Shown here piece by piece: positions 1 through 11,970 of a stretch of 64,000 nt of DNA. The position numbers and the translations under genes are program-made. Every line of letters starts with the position of its first letter. Positions within the stretch are counted from its first letter, which is position 1. The stretch covers positions 5,440,844 through 5,504,843 of the forward strand of contig OZ025287.1 in assembly GCA_964019165.1 (NCBI GenBank). Direction: 5' to 3'. The notes beneath the pieces are model-generated. The model was not told the origin of the DNA. It searched no databases and was given only the letters and a program-made list of their open reading frames with translations. Source of the DNA: Mastigias papua. Lineage: Eukaryota > Cnidaria > Scyphozoa > Rhizostomeae > Mastigiidae.

Positions 1-539
1 TGTCCATAACGCTTTTTCTTGCTCTCTGAGAAAATCTTTAAATTGCAATTGGTCTGTCTTCATAGCAATCATTAGAATCATCATATTTAGAATCAGTGTC
101 TGAATCAAATTGTAAATTAACATCGTACACCGTATTGGGGTTTGCACATTCTTACCAAAGGAGACATAAGGCAATCCTTGTATCCACTAGCCTCTAGGTC
201 ACGCTAGAGCAAGGTGTAGTAGCTACTTAGCTCCCCGCACTGTGTATCGTCTGAAGAGGGCAGCAACTTTTCGATATTGTATGAAAGTAAAGGAACCTTT
301 ATTAGGTCAATGGTTTCATACAAATCTCGGCAAGCAGTTTCGTACAAGCTATGATGTCACTGGTTGGCGACCAAGCCCATAGAGGTTATTGCTGGAATCC
401 ATAGTTCTGGGGGCCTATTGGATTCTATTTGCCTCCTAGTATCGTCATGGAGTGGAGACCGCTAGAAGTTAAAATTCCCTAGCCCGTTGTGGTAATTGTG
501 AGATGGCAGGCAATCCCTCACCGTCATCCAGCGATTGCT
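1..539. other. no gene seen; possible LINE 5' leader
   Basis: I see no coding similarity here. The stretch leads directly into the endonuclease start of the LINE remnant at about 540, so part of it may be that element's 5' untranslated region. This is inference from position only. Confidence 0.3.
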
Positions 540-2936
540 GTAACATTGGAACCTGGAATGTCAGAAGTCTGTATCGACAAGGAAAGCTGACGTGTGTAAT
601 TCAAGAAATGGCATAATTGAACCTGGATAGCTTAGGGGTAACAGAGACCTTGTGGCCGAATGAAGGTGAATTTCAGAGTAGTATACTAACCGTAGATGAA
701 GCTTACAAAGTAATTTATTCTGGAGGGAAGGAAGGCAAGAGGAGTAGCGGAATTATTAACAGGGATGTTGCAATGACTGTCTTATACTATGCAACAATAT
801 CGGAAAGAATAATCCCGTTTGAAACTACAAACAAAGCATCACAACATGGTTACTATCCAGATATATACACCAAATGAAATTGCGGAGGAAGCTGAAGAAG
901 CACAGTTCTATGAGGAGCTAAGAGAAACAATCAAGGAACATAAAAATTGCAGAGATCACTTTCTTGTGATGAGAAACTTCAATGCTAAAGTCAGTAAGAC
1001 AACTGATAAGAAAGTAGTAGTTCCTTATGGGATGGGTGACAGAAATAGAAATGGAGAACTGCTGATTGATTTCTGCAAGGAAGAAGAACTGTTTGTAACG
1101 TATACTTGGTTTGATCAAAGACTTAAAAATAAATGTACATTGATGTCACCTGATGGGCAATCAAAGAACCAAATAGACTTAATATTAATGTCACAGAGAT
1201 ATAGGAATAGCGTCAAGAATGCAAAAATCAGACCTAGTGCAGACTGTGGATCAGACCATATTTAGTAATGGCTAAACTTCAAATAAAATTGAAAAAACTC
1301 AACACGGATAAATGAGCACCAAGGTTGAATAGAGAGGTTCTCCTATCACCAAATAGCAAAGGAAAGTTTAAGAATTCTTTAGATAGCCAAGTATCAGAGT
1401 GTAGCGAGAATGTTGACGACGACTTCAGTCAATGGAAACAGTGCTGTCCTGCATGAAAACAGTTGCAGAAGAAGTATTTGGTAGAAGAGAATATGTTAAG
1501 AACCAGCCGTGGATAATTACTGAAATACTAAGTAGAATGAATGAGAGAAGTAAACTGAAACAACAAAACAACAAAACAACGAAAGAGAGGAATATAGGAA
1601 ATTGTTTAGGGAGATACAACGTCAGTGTAGGCTAGCTAAAGAAAATCATTATAACCAAATCTGTAACGAACTTGAAGACCTAGACAGAAAACATAATCCA
1701 AAGCTTTTTAATAGAATTAGAAATCTACAGCCAAAGAAGCCATATTCCAGAGTAGGACTTCAGTACAAAGAAGATAAGATGCTGTTGGCCACACAAGAGG
1801 TGCTAGATAGATGGGCAGAGTATGTAGGGGAGTTATACGCTGCCAACAAACAAATTTTGAGAATGACCAATGTAGACAATCAAGGAATTGAGAGAATAAC
1901 TGAGGAACAGGTCATGGGAGTTTTCGGAAAAGTGCTAAGAAACTAAGCTACTGGTGTTGATGATTTACCAGCTGAATTTCTTCAATGGTGTGGGACAGCA
2001 AGCTTATAGAAAATAAAAGCCACGATCAACAGAATATATGAAACAGGAGAATATCCGAAAGACTTTCTAACGAGTATCTTTGTCCCAGTTCCCGAACCAT
2101 CGAATGCGACACAATGTGAACAATATCGAACAATCAGCTTAATCACATATACATGCAAAATTGTTTGCTACATATAATAAAGGAACGAATAATACCATAA
2201 ATGGAAATCATGGAATGGAATTTCAGTTTGGCTTCAGGAAAGGTAGTGACACAAGAGAAGCCATATATGTACTTCGAACAATGGGAGAAAGAATGATACA
2301 GCATCAAAAAGATCTAGGTATTGCTTTTATTGATTATACAAAAGTCTTTGACAGAATGAACCACAACAAACTAGTAGAATTTATGTAGACCGTCGCAGTC
2401 CCTTTCCATGAAATAAGACTTATTGCTAATTTATACTGGAAACAAGGTGCAAAAGTACGATTCGGAAAAAGCTTGACAAGTGACATATACATCGGAAAAG
2501 GGGTGCAACAGGGATATGTGCTGTCACCAATTTTGTTTAACTTATATGGTGAATTTCTCATAAATGAAGCATTTTAGTAGAGTTTGATGGAGTAAAAATC
2601 AATGGTGTGTATCACGTCAATACGATATGCAGATGACACAGCAGTGGTAGCGTCTTCCAATGCCGATTTACAGAGAATGATGGAGAAAATTCAAGAGACA
2701 TATGAAGAGTATGGAATGGGTCTAAACCCTAGGAAAGCAGTGATAATGAAAATTAAAAATAAAGCGAAAGAAGTTCCATTACCCCTTATCATTAAAGTGA
2801 ATGGAAAAACATTGCAACAAGTGACAGAATATGTATTCTTGGAGAGTATGATATATGACGATATGAGAAGTTCCGGTGATGTGAAGAAGCGAAATGGCAT
2901 GGGAAAAATGGGGTTTGGGAATGCAAAAAGCTATTA
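540..2936 (+). pseudogene. LINE remnant, APE endonuclease plus reverse transcriptase
   Basis: This is a non-LTR retrotransposon pol in several frames. Near 550 it encodes TWNVRSLY, the usual start of an APE-type endonuclease. RNFNAK near 970 corresponds to the GDFNA-type motif and GSDHI near 1250 to the terminal SDH motif. The RT follows: a linker ending in GVDDLPAEFL (about 1955), FGFRKG (about 2228), AFIDYTKVFDRM (about 2325), VLSPILFNLY (about 2520) and RYADDTAV (about 2620). Frames change at about 850, 1265, 1600, 1946, 2390 and 2600, with internal stops, so it is dead. The order resembles RTE-like or CFDP2-like endonuclease/RT proteins; the clade is uncertain. Similarity ends at about 2936, shortly before a gypsy fragment on the other strand. 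Confidence 0.85.
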
Positions 2937-3035
2937 GAACGGGATGTTAATATTATCTTGAAGAAAAGTATACTCGACTTGACCTATACCAATGCGTTAC
3001 AAGAACAATGTCACCAATCGTGATATCAGATTCAT

Positions 3036-4190
3036 TTGCTCTATTTCGTGTATCTGCATTTTCTTTCATGATTTGTTTTGCTTTTCTCTCATTCTCAACA
3101 AAATGAGAATGTACCTTTGATTGTGAGATGTCTGGTTCTCTTGAGGTAATTTGTTGTTGATTTTCTGATCGACTACCAGGTCCGCAGGTGAATATCCTGT
3201 GCTGTAATACCGTATTGATCGATAATTCAAGAGAAAACGATAAATTTCTCTTTTCCAGCTCTTCTCCTCACAATGTGCCGATTTGATGGCTTTGTTGATT
3301 GGTTTCATGGAGCTTTCAACTTGTTAGTGTGGCCATTACTGGGTAATACGTTCGTAGTTTATTCCACTTTGCTTCATGAACTCTGCTAATTCTGCACTAT
3401 TCAAATGAGGACTATTATCTGTTTTGATTGTGCGCGGACGACCGTGCGTCACAAATATCCGATCGAGTTTAAGAGCAGTCGCTTTAGCAGATGTAGAATG
3501 TATGATTTCTACTTCCGGGAATCGAGAATATGTATCTGTTGCCACCAAAACAAGCTCATCTGTAGGAAAAGGTCCACTAACGTCTGTATGAACCATGTCC
3601 CATGGTCCTTGAGACAAAGAAGGCATTTTCAAAGTCTCTGGTTAGCTTGGCTGACTCATTGCTTGAAATGGAAGGCGTGTAGTAATAATCTATTATGTCA
3701 AATTATCAATATTTGGAAACCATACCTTTTCTTGCAATAACTCTTTGGTTTCATTTAAACCTTGATGACCTTCATGTGCTAGTTGCAAGGGTTGTGCTCG
3801 CAGGTTTCGGGTATGAGATTTGGTGATCCGCGTAGACTGATAAAACAGTATCTATTTACCGTAATTTCGTCCTTAACATTCTGGAAGCTTTTGAAAACTC
3901 CAAGGCCTATTGTTTTTTCGTTAGTTCCTAAAGCATTCGGTTTATTTATGAAGTGCTATTGTCTTTATGAATCAATTCAATGCACTTTTGCAATGTTGCA
4001 TCTTATTTCGTAGCAGTCTTTGGAACTGCATGATAGGAGAGAAAATTAAATGTATTGATAAAAATCAAAATGTTGGCGAGCTTAAATGGGAATGCTCTCA
4101 TTTTACTCAGAAACATTACATCATGCTCTACCGTCATTGTGTAGTGTATTAAAGTCCTCATGGAGATGGCGTTTTTTCTTCACGATGATA
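3036..4190 (-). pseudogene. Ty3/gypsy pol fragment with integrase
   Basis: On the minus strand, from about 4150 down, there is first a decayed stretch (VPKTATK..., LGTNEKTIG...) like the linker before gypsy integrases. A zinc-binding segment follows near 3785-3700 (AHEGHQGLNETKELLQ). The integrase core has HTDVSGP (first Asp, about 3590), KTDNSPH (second Asp, about 3410) and VESSM (candidate Glu, about 3325), then a C-terminal piece to about 3066 (FLLNYRSI, ADLVV). Stops interrupt the frame near 3340 and 3690. No LTR, protease or polymerase palm is visible. It is probably a truncated K02A2.6-like Ty3 relic. Confidence 0.85.
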
Positions 4191-4402
4191 GTATTGTGCA
4201 TATGTATAAAAGTAAGTACTCTTCTTTTCTGCACCTGATTGTGCTTCGTCTTTGATGAGAGTTTTTACCTTTTCCTAGATAGCGTGAAACGTGAAGTGTA
4301 CCGAGCACTATCATCGAGGGTGGAGGGTACCGACCACTATCCTCAAGGGTGGAGGGTAACTAAGCCTTGCTTTGGACAGGAATGTGCCGTTCTGATTCAA
4401 AT

Positions 4403-4700
4403 TTGGGCCAATAATTCCACCCACGTTTGAAAAATATGACCCATAATTCCGCAAGGATTATGAAAACCATGCCCATAATTCCGCAAGGCAAAGAACAGTA
4501 TACACAGCAAAACCGTACAATATTTGTTGTATTTCTTTGCTCTAAAACTCAATCCTATACATGTTTCATTCTTCCAATAACTCCCTCCTGGTGAGTTTGC
4601 AACATCTTTCCAAACTTGAGTCCATAATTCTGCATGTTCCTTCAAATGGTACCCGTAATCCCGAGAATATTTCAAAAACTAATACCGATGATTCCGCAAT
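4403..4700. repeat. degenerate tandem repeat, ATAATTCCGCA motif
   Basis: Variants of CCATAATTCCGCAAGG recur near 4408, 4440, 4476, 4622, 4650 and 4687, with intervals of about 30-40 bp in the clusters and a gap at 4500-4610. A short related duplication (GAGGGTGGAGGGTA-like) lies just upstream at 4315-4360. No protein is supported; the minus-strand frame across it is a by-product of the repeat. Confidence 0.5.
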
Positions 4701-5039
4701 TTGCAGGAAAATGTTCCCCTAAGTAATGGCACGTCCCCGTACCCTAGAACTAGGCTTATTTACCCCTTCCCGAGCCATTGTCAGAAACACAAACATTACA
4801 TCATTGCTTGGAGTCGAGTTTCATCGCTAGTCAGCATTTTATATTCCTCAAGGTCAGTTTATTTTTAGATCTTTGAGCAACAGTCAACTATGCTTGTGAT
4901 TGGATTGCTGTTTGGGCATCAGTCAACTCCGATTATCGTTGACAAATTTAACTGACTATTGCTCGCACCAAGGCTTGTGTTGCGTGCAAGAGGATCTTTG
5001 CCTACTATTGTATTTGAGGCGATTCCTCATGATGAAAGA

Positions 5040-5930
5040 AAGCTTTTATTAGTACAAGGCCTTTGACACTGTTGATCATCTAAGACTGTTGCAAAAATTG
5101 AGAGTATATTGTTTTGCTGGCAAAGAGATTAGTTGGTTTCAGTCTTATCTAGAAGATCGCACACAGTGCTGTAAAGTGAGCGGGCATTTATCGAAACTAA
5201 AGAAAATTAATTTTGGGGTTCCTCAGGGACCCAGCTTAGCCCCGTACTTTTCTTGATCTATTTTAACGATTTACCATTTGCACTCGATTCTTCAAAGGTA
5301 AACATATACACAGATGATACTAGTATATCTTACTTCTCGAAATCTATTTCCTTACTCAACAATGCTGTTAATAAACACGTGCATTCTCTGAAGACATGGC
5401 TAGATGAGAACAAGTTATTCCTTAATGTTGCTAAAACGCAAAGTATTTTGATAGGTAGTAGATATAGAATAAGAGCCCTTGAGCAACCTGACACCCAAAA
5501 ACCTTCCCTCCACATTGGAGATGAAGCAATTTCCATCATTACCGGTATTAAATATTTGGGTGTGACCAATTTCTTAACTGGGTTCAGCACTTGCTGTCTA
5601 TAACTAAAAATGTTTCCCGCAGTATTGGTATGCTTTGTTATGCAAAAAGGTACCTCCCATTAGTAACTGTTCAAGCGATGTACAAAAGCCTTATTAAGCC
5701 ACACTTCAGATACTGCTGTCGTGTATAGGAGGTATAGGTATTACAGCTCCAAAGAAGCTGCAGAAGCTACAAAACCAGGCAGCGAAAATAGTTACAAACA
5801 GTCCTTATGATGCCCATTCCGAACCCTTAATGCAAGCACTTGGATGGGCCACTGTTATGCAGCTAATTGAGTCAGAAACTGCAAAGGTAGTTTACAAGGC
5901 TCTCCGTAAATAGCCTTCTGATTGAAGTAG
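5040..5930 (+). pseudogene. CR1/jockey-like LINE RT fragment, copy A
   Basis: The fragment begins within RT motif A (KAFDTVDH, about 5058) and has WFQSYLEDR, then GVPQGP (about 5217). The catalytic motif appears as YTDDTS in the frame 5253-5603, a substitution of the usual YADD. The thumb and C-terminal part continue after a frameshift near 5590 (SITKNVSRSIGMLCYAK, FRYCC) to about 5925. It is broken by at least three frame changes and is 5' truncated. Copy B follows without a gap. Confidence 0.85.
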
Positions 5931-6795
5931 AAAAAATCTTAAGGATACCCAATGCCCACTAGCAATAAGACCATCATTTGCGGTATATGGCGAGGAAATC
6001 TCGATTATAGAACATACTAAATACTTAGGAGTTCAAGTGGATCAATACATGAACTGGGAAAATCATATAAATCATGTGATAAAAAAGATTTCAAGGTCCT
6101 TAGGTATGATTCGATGCGCAAAAAACTTTCTCCCTTTAACCACCTTGCAGGCCATGTACAAAAGTATAGTTGAGCCATATTTTAGATTCTGCTGCCCTGT
6201 CTGGGGTTCCTGTGGCGTCACTGCCTTAGGCAAGTTTCAGACGCTCCAGAATCGTGCAGCTAGAATCGTGACTGACAGCTCATACAGAGCGTCAGCGTCT
6301 CCTATCATCGAGAAACTGGGATGGCTAAAAGTGAATGACCTTATAGAAACAGAAACTCTAAACATGGTCTACAAATCAATAAATCAACTAGCTCCCAAAT
6401 ATCTGAATAGCATGTTTATTAAATTATCCGAATTTAGAAACAGACAGCTTCGCGATAGTGATACCGACCTTTATGTCCCTTTACTAGAATTGGCATGTGG
6501 CCAGAAAAGTTTCTCCTATAGAGGAGCAAAGCTTTGGAATAGTCAACAAACTGAAGTGAAAAAAGCCAAATCTTTTACTCAATTCGTGAAATCATTGAAA
6601 AATCACTGACCTTAAGTATCTGCGGATTCGTATTTGTTTCTCGTTGCTTATGATTTTATTATAAGTAAATTCGTTTTAGAATATTGTAAACTAGTAATTT
6701 ATTTATGTAGTTTATGTAAACAGGGCAGTTTGAAAATCAAGTATATCAAAATTTGAAACTTACCCTGCATAAAGAAATTTTAAATGAAATCAAAT
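5931..6795 (+). pseudogene. CR1/jockey-like LINE 3' end, copy B
   Basis: The open frame 6037-6609 (190 residues) carries the post-RT domain: KYLGVQVDQ, SRSLGMIRCAKNFL, FRFCCPVWG, LQNRAARIV, and a terminal RGAKLWNSQ block. The coding start is truncated; similarity begins at about 5940, where it joins copy A. After the stop, a 3' tail runs to about 6795 and ends in an AAATGAAATCAAATGAAA-type run. The tail shares GGCAGTTTG...TACCCTGCATAAA with the tail of copy C. This is a 5'-truncated insertion. Confidence 0.85.
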
Positions 6796-6799
6796 GAAA

Positions 6800-7245
6800 A
6801 ACTGAAATGAACGATAAGGCTCCCGATTACCTAAATAGGTTATTTCACAGGCTGTCTGATTTTTACAGTGAGATGCTACGTAATTCCAAAACTGATCTAC
6901 GTATTCCTATGTTAAAAACGTGTTATGGGCAGAAAAGCTTTGAATTTACATGAGCACATATCTGGAACAACTTTAGCAATGAGGCAAAAACAGCGAACAC
7001 ATTTTTGGCTTTCAAGTCCAATTGATGAAAATGGGTTCTTATTATAATGCCACTATGACAAATTGTATATCTTCTCGTTACAATTATAATTTCCCCTTTG
7101 ACTGATGTATGTTAAATCATGTATTAATTTATTTATTTGATTTTATACTAAGTAAATATTGTAAATAGGTTTTTAGCAGGGCAGCTTGTAAATCAACTTT
7201 GCGTTGTATACTTTGCCTTGTATAAATAATTTAGAATAAAATGAA
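6800..7245 (+). pseudogene. CR1/jockey-like LINE 3' end, copy C
   Basis: A short terminal segment encodes APDYLNRLFHRLSDF, LRIPMLKTCYGQKSFEF and IWNNFSNEAKTA (about 6818-7020), the same C-terminal block as copy B but diverged and carrying a stop. The following 3' tail has GGGCAGCTTGTAAATCAA and ends near 7245 in AATAAAATGAAATGA. Copies A, B and C therefore lie head to tail. Confidence 0.75.
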
Positions 7246-8256
7246 ATGATAAGGATCTTTCCTGGGTATTAACTTAAAAGTTACTTAAGAGGGTCCGGAA
7301 GCATACCGTATAAATACAGTTCTCCTTTCCTGTTAGGAGTTCGTAGCAGATTCTGATCACATTTATTGAAGAAGTAATAGGCTATACTATGTATCACTGC
7401 ATTGTAGCTTTGGATGAAGGGTTGCTTTTCGAAACTTTTTTATACATTTTCTTCTAAAATCTTATTTATGCTAGAGGTACGTTTGCTACAGTCCGCAGAT
7501 CTGCGTCTGCCTGCCTTTTCTCTGTCACACCGATGAATTGATGAATTTGTAATACCCCCACCCCCCCCCCCCATCAGCAAATGTCAAGTCGATAGCCGAC
7601 ACCCATTTGGTCGTACGCAGGCATCATTTCTACCCGTAGCTACAGCTCATCTATAGCGTGAATCATAGCAAGTGTTCTACTACGACGGACAGACTGTTTA
7701 ATGTGAACTGAGTGTATAATATGGATCGCTAGGGTTTCTTTCACAATTGCTGATCGATTATGTATCACATTACAGCATTATTTTTTCAGGTTGGCTTACG
7801 GAAACCAACCCTTATTGCTTTGTACCAAGCAGCGTTTTACACCTTCTTGTTGTACTGATGTAGTTTACGTTCTTACAGATACGGACAATTGAGAGAAATG
7901 TGGAAATTCCTCATAAAGGGGCTTTTTGTGGTATCCTTTCGAATTCAGTTTGATTTTTATTATTTGCCCAGCTATTGGATCATTTGTTGTATTTTCGGAA
8001 TCGGTATGTATTATACTTTTTTTTATTAAAATGAGATGCACAATGGGAAATTTATAAATCGATATTATCTTTACTGTAATTTGGGTTTTGTGCTCAATGT
8101 GCTTTTATGTAATTCATATTAGACTCAGCAGCAGTTAGTGGTGGTATACTAGATAACCAGTGATATCCAAATAGTTCCCCTAGAAATAAATAGCCTGAAG
8201 CAGAAGTAGTTATTGTTACCTTTCTTTAGGAATCTGTCGCAAAATCAAACGTATTT
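7246..8256. other. no gene seen; poly(C) run
   Basis: No coding similarity on either strand. A C-rich homopolymer tract lies at about 7557-7572 and is a likely spot for length error. The right end is the 9-bp target duplication of the next element. Confidence 0.5.
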
Positions 8257-10085
8257 TGTTGATAATCTTAAAATAATTATAGACCGATACGCAGCGACCC
8301 AGATTCGCAAAATAAGGGAATACATAGGAAAAACTAAAACTTAAAAAATTCAGACTTTTTCTTGCAATTATCAAAATGGACAACCAGGCCTATATAACAA
8401 AGCAAATTTAAAGGAATCCAGACTTCTGGATACAGAGATATGAAATTTTGAAGTTGGAATAAATTGATTAGGCCACAGTTTTGCGCGATTTTTATTCGAA
8501 ATTTACATTGTGGACAGAATTTCAATAACTTTCAAACAGAGATTTATCCACTTCTCCAACTCTGATTGCAGTCATTTTTATTTTGTTTTGTAGGTTTTTG
8601 TTTATATTTAGCCATTACTTATTTGTTCATTCAATATAGTTAAGAATATTTTATATATTGCCTGTGTTTTGAACTACGCTCGTTTTGGTAGTTTACCACC
8701 GAAAAGCTTAGAAATCCTGACGTTAAGGCTGAAAACAAAAAAAGGGCGGAAAAGGGTGGAAACACAGCCTATACTGTGTGGAAGTACTGTTTCCAACAGA
8801 CCTTTATGCCAAAGGATTCACACAAATTCGAACAGATTAAAGAGCTATGCTATTTTGAAAAATATCACCCTACCTACTTCGTATGAATGAAAAAAGCGGC
8901 TTTTCAGAAGTCTGTATTTCATTCGTAATGATTCCATTTTGACCCTTCTTAAACCATCCTTTCTATCCTTACTATTTACAACTAATCTAATTCATCTTCC
9001 TCCATTTTAGTCTAGTGGGCATTAATCTGCACAGAATCCTATATTTGAGTAAAATTTCCTCATTGAATATTCAAGCATTTTCAAGGCTACTGTAATACAG
9101 GAATTGAATCAAAGCAACCGGATTTACATTTGACATGCGAAAGTGCAGTTTGCAAAAATTCCTAGGAGGAGCTTTTCATTACGGAAAAATTGCTGTACAC
9201 TGATGTGTCCTTAGTTGCTTCGACGTTCCAGCCCTTATTAACAGAACATAAACTATTAATAGTGATGCAATCTCTATTTTATGTATGATGACTGAAAGGG
9301 AAACTGCATGATTTAAACTGATATATGTTGAATAAATCCGGTAACTAATAAAGGAAGATGAATTAGACTAGTTGTAAATAGTAAGGATAGAAAGGATGGT
9401 TTAAGAAGGGTCAAAATGGAATCATTACGAATGAAATACAGACTTCTGAAAAGCCGCTTTTTTCATTCATACGAAGTAGGTAGGGTGATATTTTTCAAAA
9501 TAGCATAGCTCTTTAATCTGTTCGAATTTGTGTGAATCCTTTGGCATAAAGGTCTGTTGGAAACAGTACTTCCACACAGTATAGGCTGTGTTTCCACCCT
9601 TTTCCGCCCTTTTTTTGTTTTCAGCCTTAACGTCAGGATTTCTAAGCTTTTCGGTGGTAAACTACCAAAACGAGCGTAGTTCAAAACACAGGCAATATAT
9701 AAAATATTCTTAACTATATTGAATGAACAAATAAGTAATGGCTAAATATAAACAAAAACCTACAAAACAAAATAAAAATGACTGCAATCAGAGTTGGAGA
9801 AGTGGATAAATCTCTGTTTGAAAGTTATTGAAATTCTGTCCACAATGTAAATTTCGAATAAAAATCGCGCAAAACTGTGGCCTAATCAATTTATTCCAAC
9901 TTCAAAATTTCATATCTCTGTATCCAGAAGTCTGGATTCCTTTAAATTTGCTTTGTTATATAGGCCTGGTTGTCCATTTTGATAATTGCAAGAAAAAGTC
10001 TGAATTTTTTAAGTTCTTTTTCCTAGTTATTCCGTTGTCTGGATCACTGTGCGATATTCTGCTTCTTATTAAAAGGTGTTGATAA
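8257..10085. mobile_element. foldback / Mutator-like element with ~730-bp inverted arms
   Basis: Arms at 8266-9001 and 9352-10076 are inverted copies around a 350-bp loop. The same 73- and 63-residue frames appear on opposite strands (8669-8890 versus 9463-9684; 8334-8525 versus the 5' part of 9828-10082), showing near identity over most of the arms. The outer ~60 bp are more diverged but still alignable. The unit is flanked by an exact 9-bp direct repeat, TGTTGATAA, at 8257-8265 and 10077-10085. Long terminal inverted repeats and a 9-bp duplication are typical of Mutator-like elements. No transposase is present, so this is non-autonomous. The frames in the arms are not recognised proteins. 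Confidence 0.75.
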
Positions 10086-10159
10086 CTGGTTATTGTAACA
10101 AGGAATTAAAGTGTAGAACTCTGATCATACTTATTGAGGCGTATAAGTTATATTGCATC

Positions 10160-10564
10160 ACAGGAAGACCTACATGTTTTAAGTTGAAAAAGGGGAGATG
10201 CATTGATCTTGTGCTCACCAACAGAAAACACACTTTCATGGAAAGTCAGTCATTTGAAACAGGAGTCCATGATCAGCATCATCTGATATATACAATGCTA
10301 CATACAACGTTTGTTAAATTGCCGCTCAAAATTGTGAATTACCGTGACTACAAAAAGTTTGCCGAGGAAGAATTTCTGAAAGATGTAGAAGTAGGTGTAC
10401 GGCAAATAATACCAACTAAATATTTTGCCCTCCAGGCAGTCCTCACCAGTTTGCTGACGAAGCATTGTCCACTTAAACAGAGGATTTTGAGAGGAAACAA
10501 CACACAACATTGTATAAGCAGGGGTGGACCTTTTGCTTATTTGCTTCAACTAATTGTCAACTGA
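10160..10564 (+). pseudogene. LINE endonuclease C-terminal fragment
   Basis: The reading frame ending at 10564 encodes a block seen at the end of LINE APE endonucleases: RPTCFKLKKGRCIDLVLTN, then FETGVHDQHHLIYTML (position of the catalytic SDH motif, here HDQHH), then KIVNYRDYKKF. The usual linker to RT is lost after GNNTQH. It abuts the right target duplication of the foldback element, which may have inserted into it; I did not find the upstream half on the other side. Confidence 0.75.
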
Positions 10565-11579
10565 TTTGTTGCAACTTTGGGTAACATGGTTAGCATTACA
10601 TTTCAAGATATTGAGAAAAATGTTTATAATCATAGGGTATATTTTATGAATTTGAATATTTTTCAAGGTTCTTCAGCCTCATTGCTGAACAAGTCCAATT
10701 AGTATATAAGTAGTATTCGTCATCATTTGGAATCTGAAGGAGTTGCATACGTTGACCAACTGGAAGCAACTTGAGACGAAAAGCTGCACCAATGAAACCA
10801 GAATAAGAAAGCCACAGGTGCATTGACAAGAATGTAGGGTTAAATGTGCTATGTTTTGAAGCTGGCACACAGCGCATCTAAACTTTGAATCTGGTTGCTA
10901 GGTCTTCTCAACAATCCCAGATATGAAATCACCATTCAGTATCACAGTCATAAAAATTGCTGATATCAAAATTATGAAAGCTAGTAGGCGGCATTGATAG
11001 CCTTTAGTATTTTACGTCAGAATCAAAAAGTAATGGTATCCCACAGAGAAAGGATTTGATGAGGATTTAGAGTATGATGGTAAAGAGTAATTTCTATAGA
11101 GTTCGCCTGGGAAGATAGTTTATCTGCTTTACTTGGAGGAAGCAGAGGATTGCATATATGATGGTCTAACATTGTAAGTAATGACAATGAAGACTGGCAC
11201 ATTATGATTTGATTTAAAAGAAGAATCAATATCTTTGGCACTATTCCCTTCCATGCACCAGAGGAACCTTACTGGATACGTAAAGTATTTATCTTAGGAG
11301 AAGCTAGGTCGTAGAAGACACTTACAGAAAGCTGACTACCTGCAACTCCACCAATCTAGGGATATGGAGATAATAGGCAAGCGTAACGCATTGGACATTG
11401 GCATACAAATAGAAGAGCACCATCTCTTATTCTGGAAGCTTTTTAGAGCTTCCTTTTGGACGCAAGGAAGATAATTTTGGTGTCTTGCGCATTATCACTG
11501 CACCGAAGATCAGTAGCATATCAAAGGATGCCTTGCTGATATTTGGTGCCAAGGCAATGATCATTTATGGCCTGGATTA
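10565..11579. other. no recognisable gene
   Basis: Short frames exist on the minus strand (10644-10877 and 11023-11241) but resemble nothing I know and lack gene context. No inverted or tandem repeat stands out. Confidence 0.4.
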
Positions 11580-11970
11580 GCTCACTTGTAGCCGTGGTAG
11601 TTGCCACAGTTACACAATGTACTAAATACACTTTTATAAGAAACTGGTTTATAGGAAACCTATTACTAGGCAGCCCACAATTTAGAGAGCTTTAGAACTA
11701 CTGCGAAAGAGTTAAGATGCTTTAGAACTTTTTGTGCCATCTTTGACTGTTTTGGAAGCACGTTTTCCTCCACGGATTTAGAAGTGTCCATTACAGTATG
11801 TTTTGTGTGCTTAAAAGCCAATATGCCTTATGGGCACTACAGAAGACAGTGTTTTGATATTTTGTTTTCGTTTTCGCTACTATTTTTTTTCTTGTAAAAC
11901 TTATTGGAAACTTTTAGAACTAAAACGTAGCCTGAAATTAAGAAGCTTTTACTACCTGGCCTTGTTCTAG
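11580..11970. repeat. dispersed repeat, copy 1 (partner at 55.8 kb)
   Basis: About 390 bp are a diverged direct match to 55,790-56,165. Shared landmarks in order are GGTTTATA, ACTAGGCAG, GTGCCATCTTT, a GTCCA...ACTGTATGTTTT block, TGTGCTTAAAA, CAATATGC, TTTTCGTTTTC and AATTAAGAAGCTTTT. No termini or coding capacity are evident. Confidence 0.65.

Noticed and set aside
8334..8890. Open frames of 63 and 73 residues, each found twice in opposite orientation
   Set aside because: They are duplicated only because they lie in the arms of the foldback element; no homology or gene context.
10644..10877. Minus-strand 77-residue frame as a host exon
   Set aside because: Composition is plausible, but no motif, splice sites or neighbouring exons support it.
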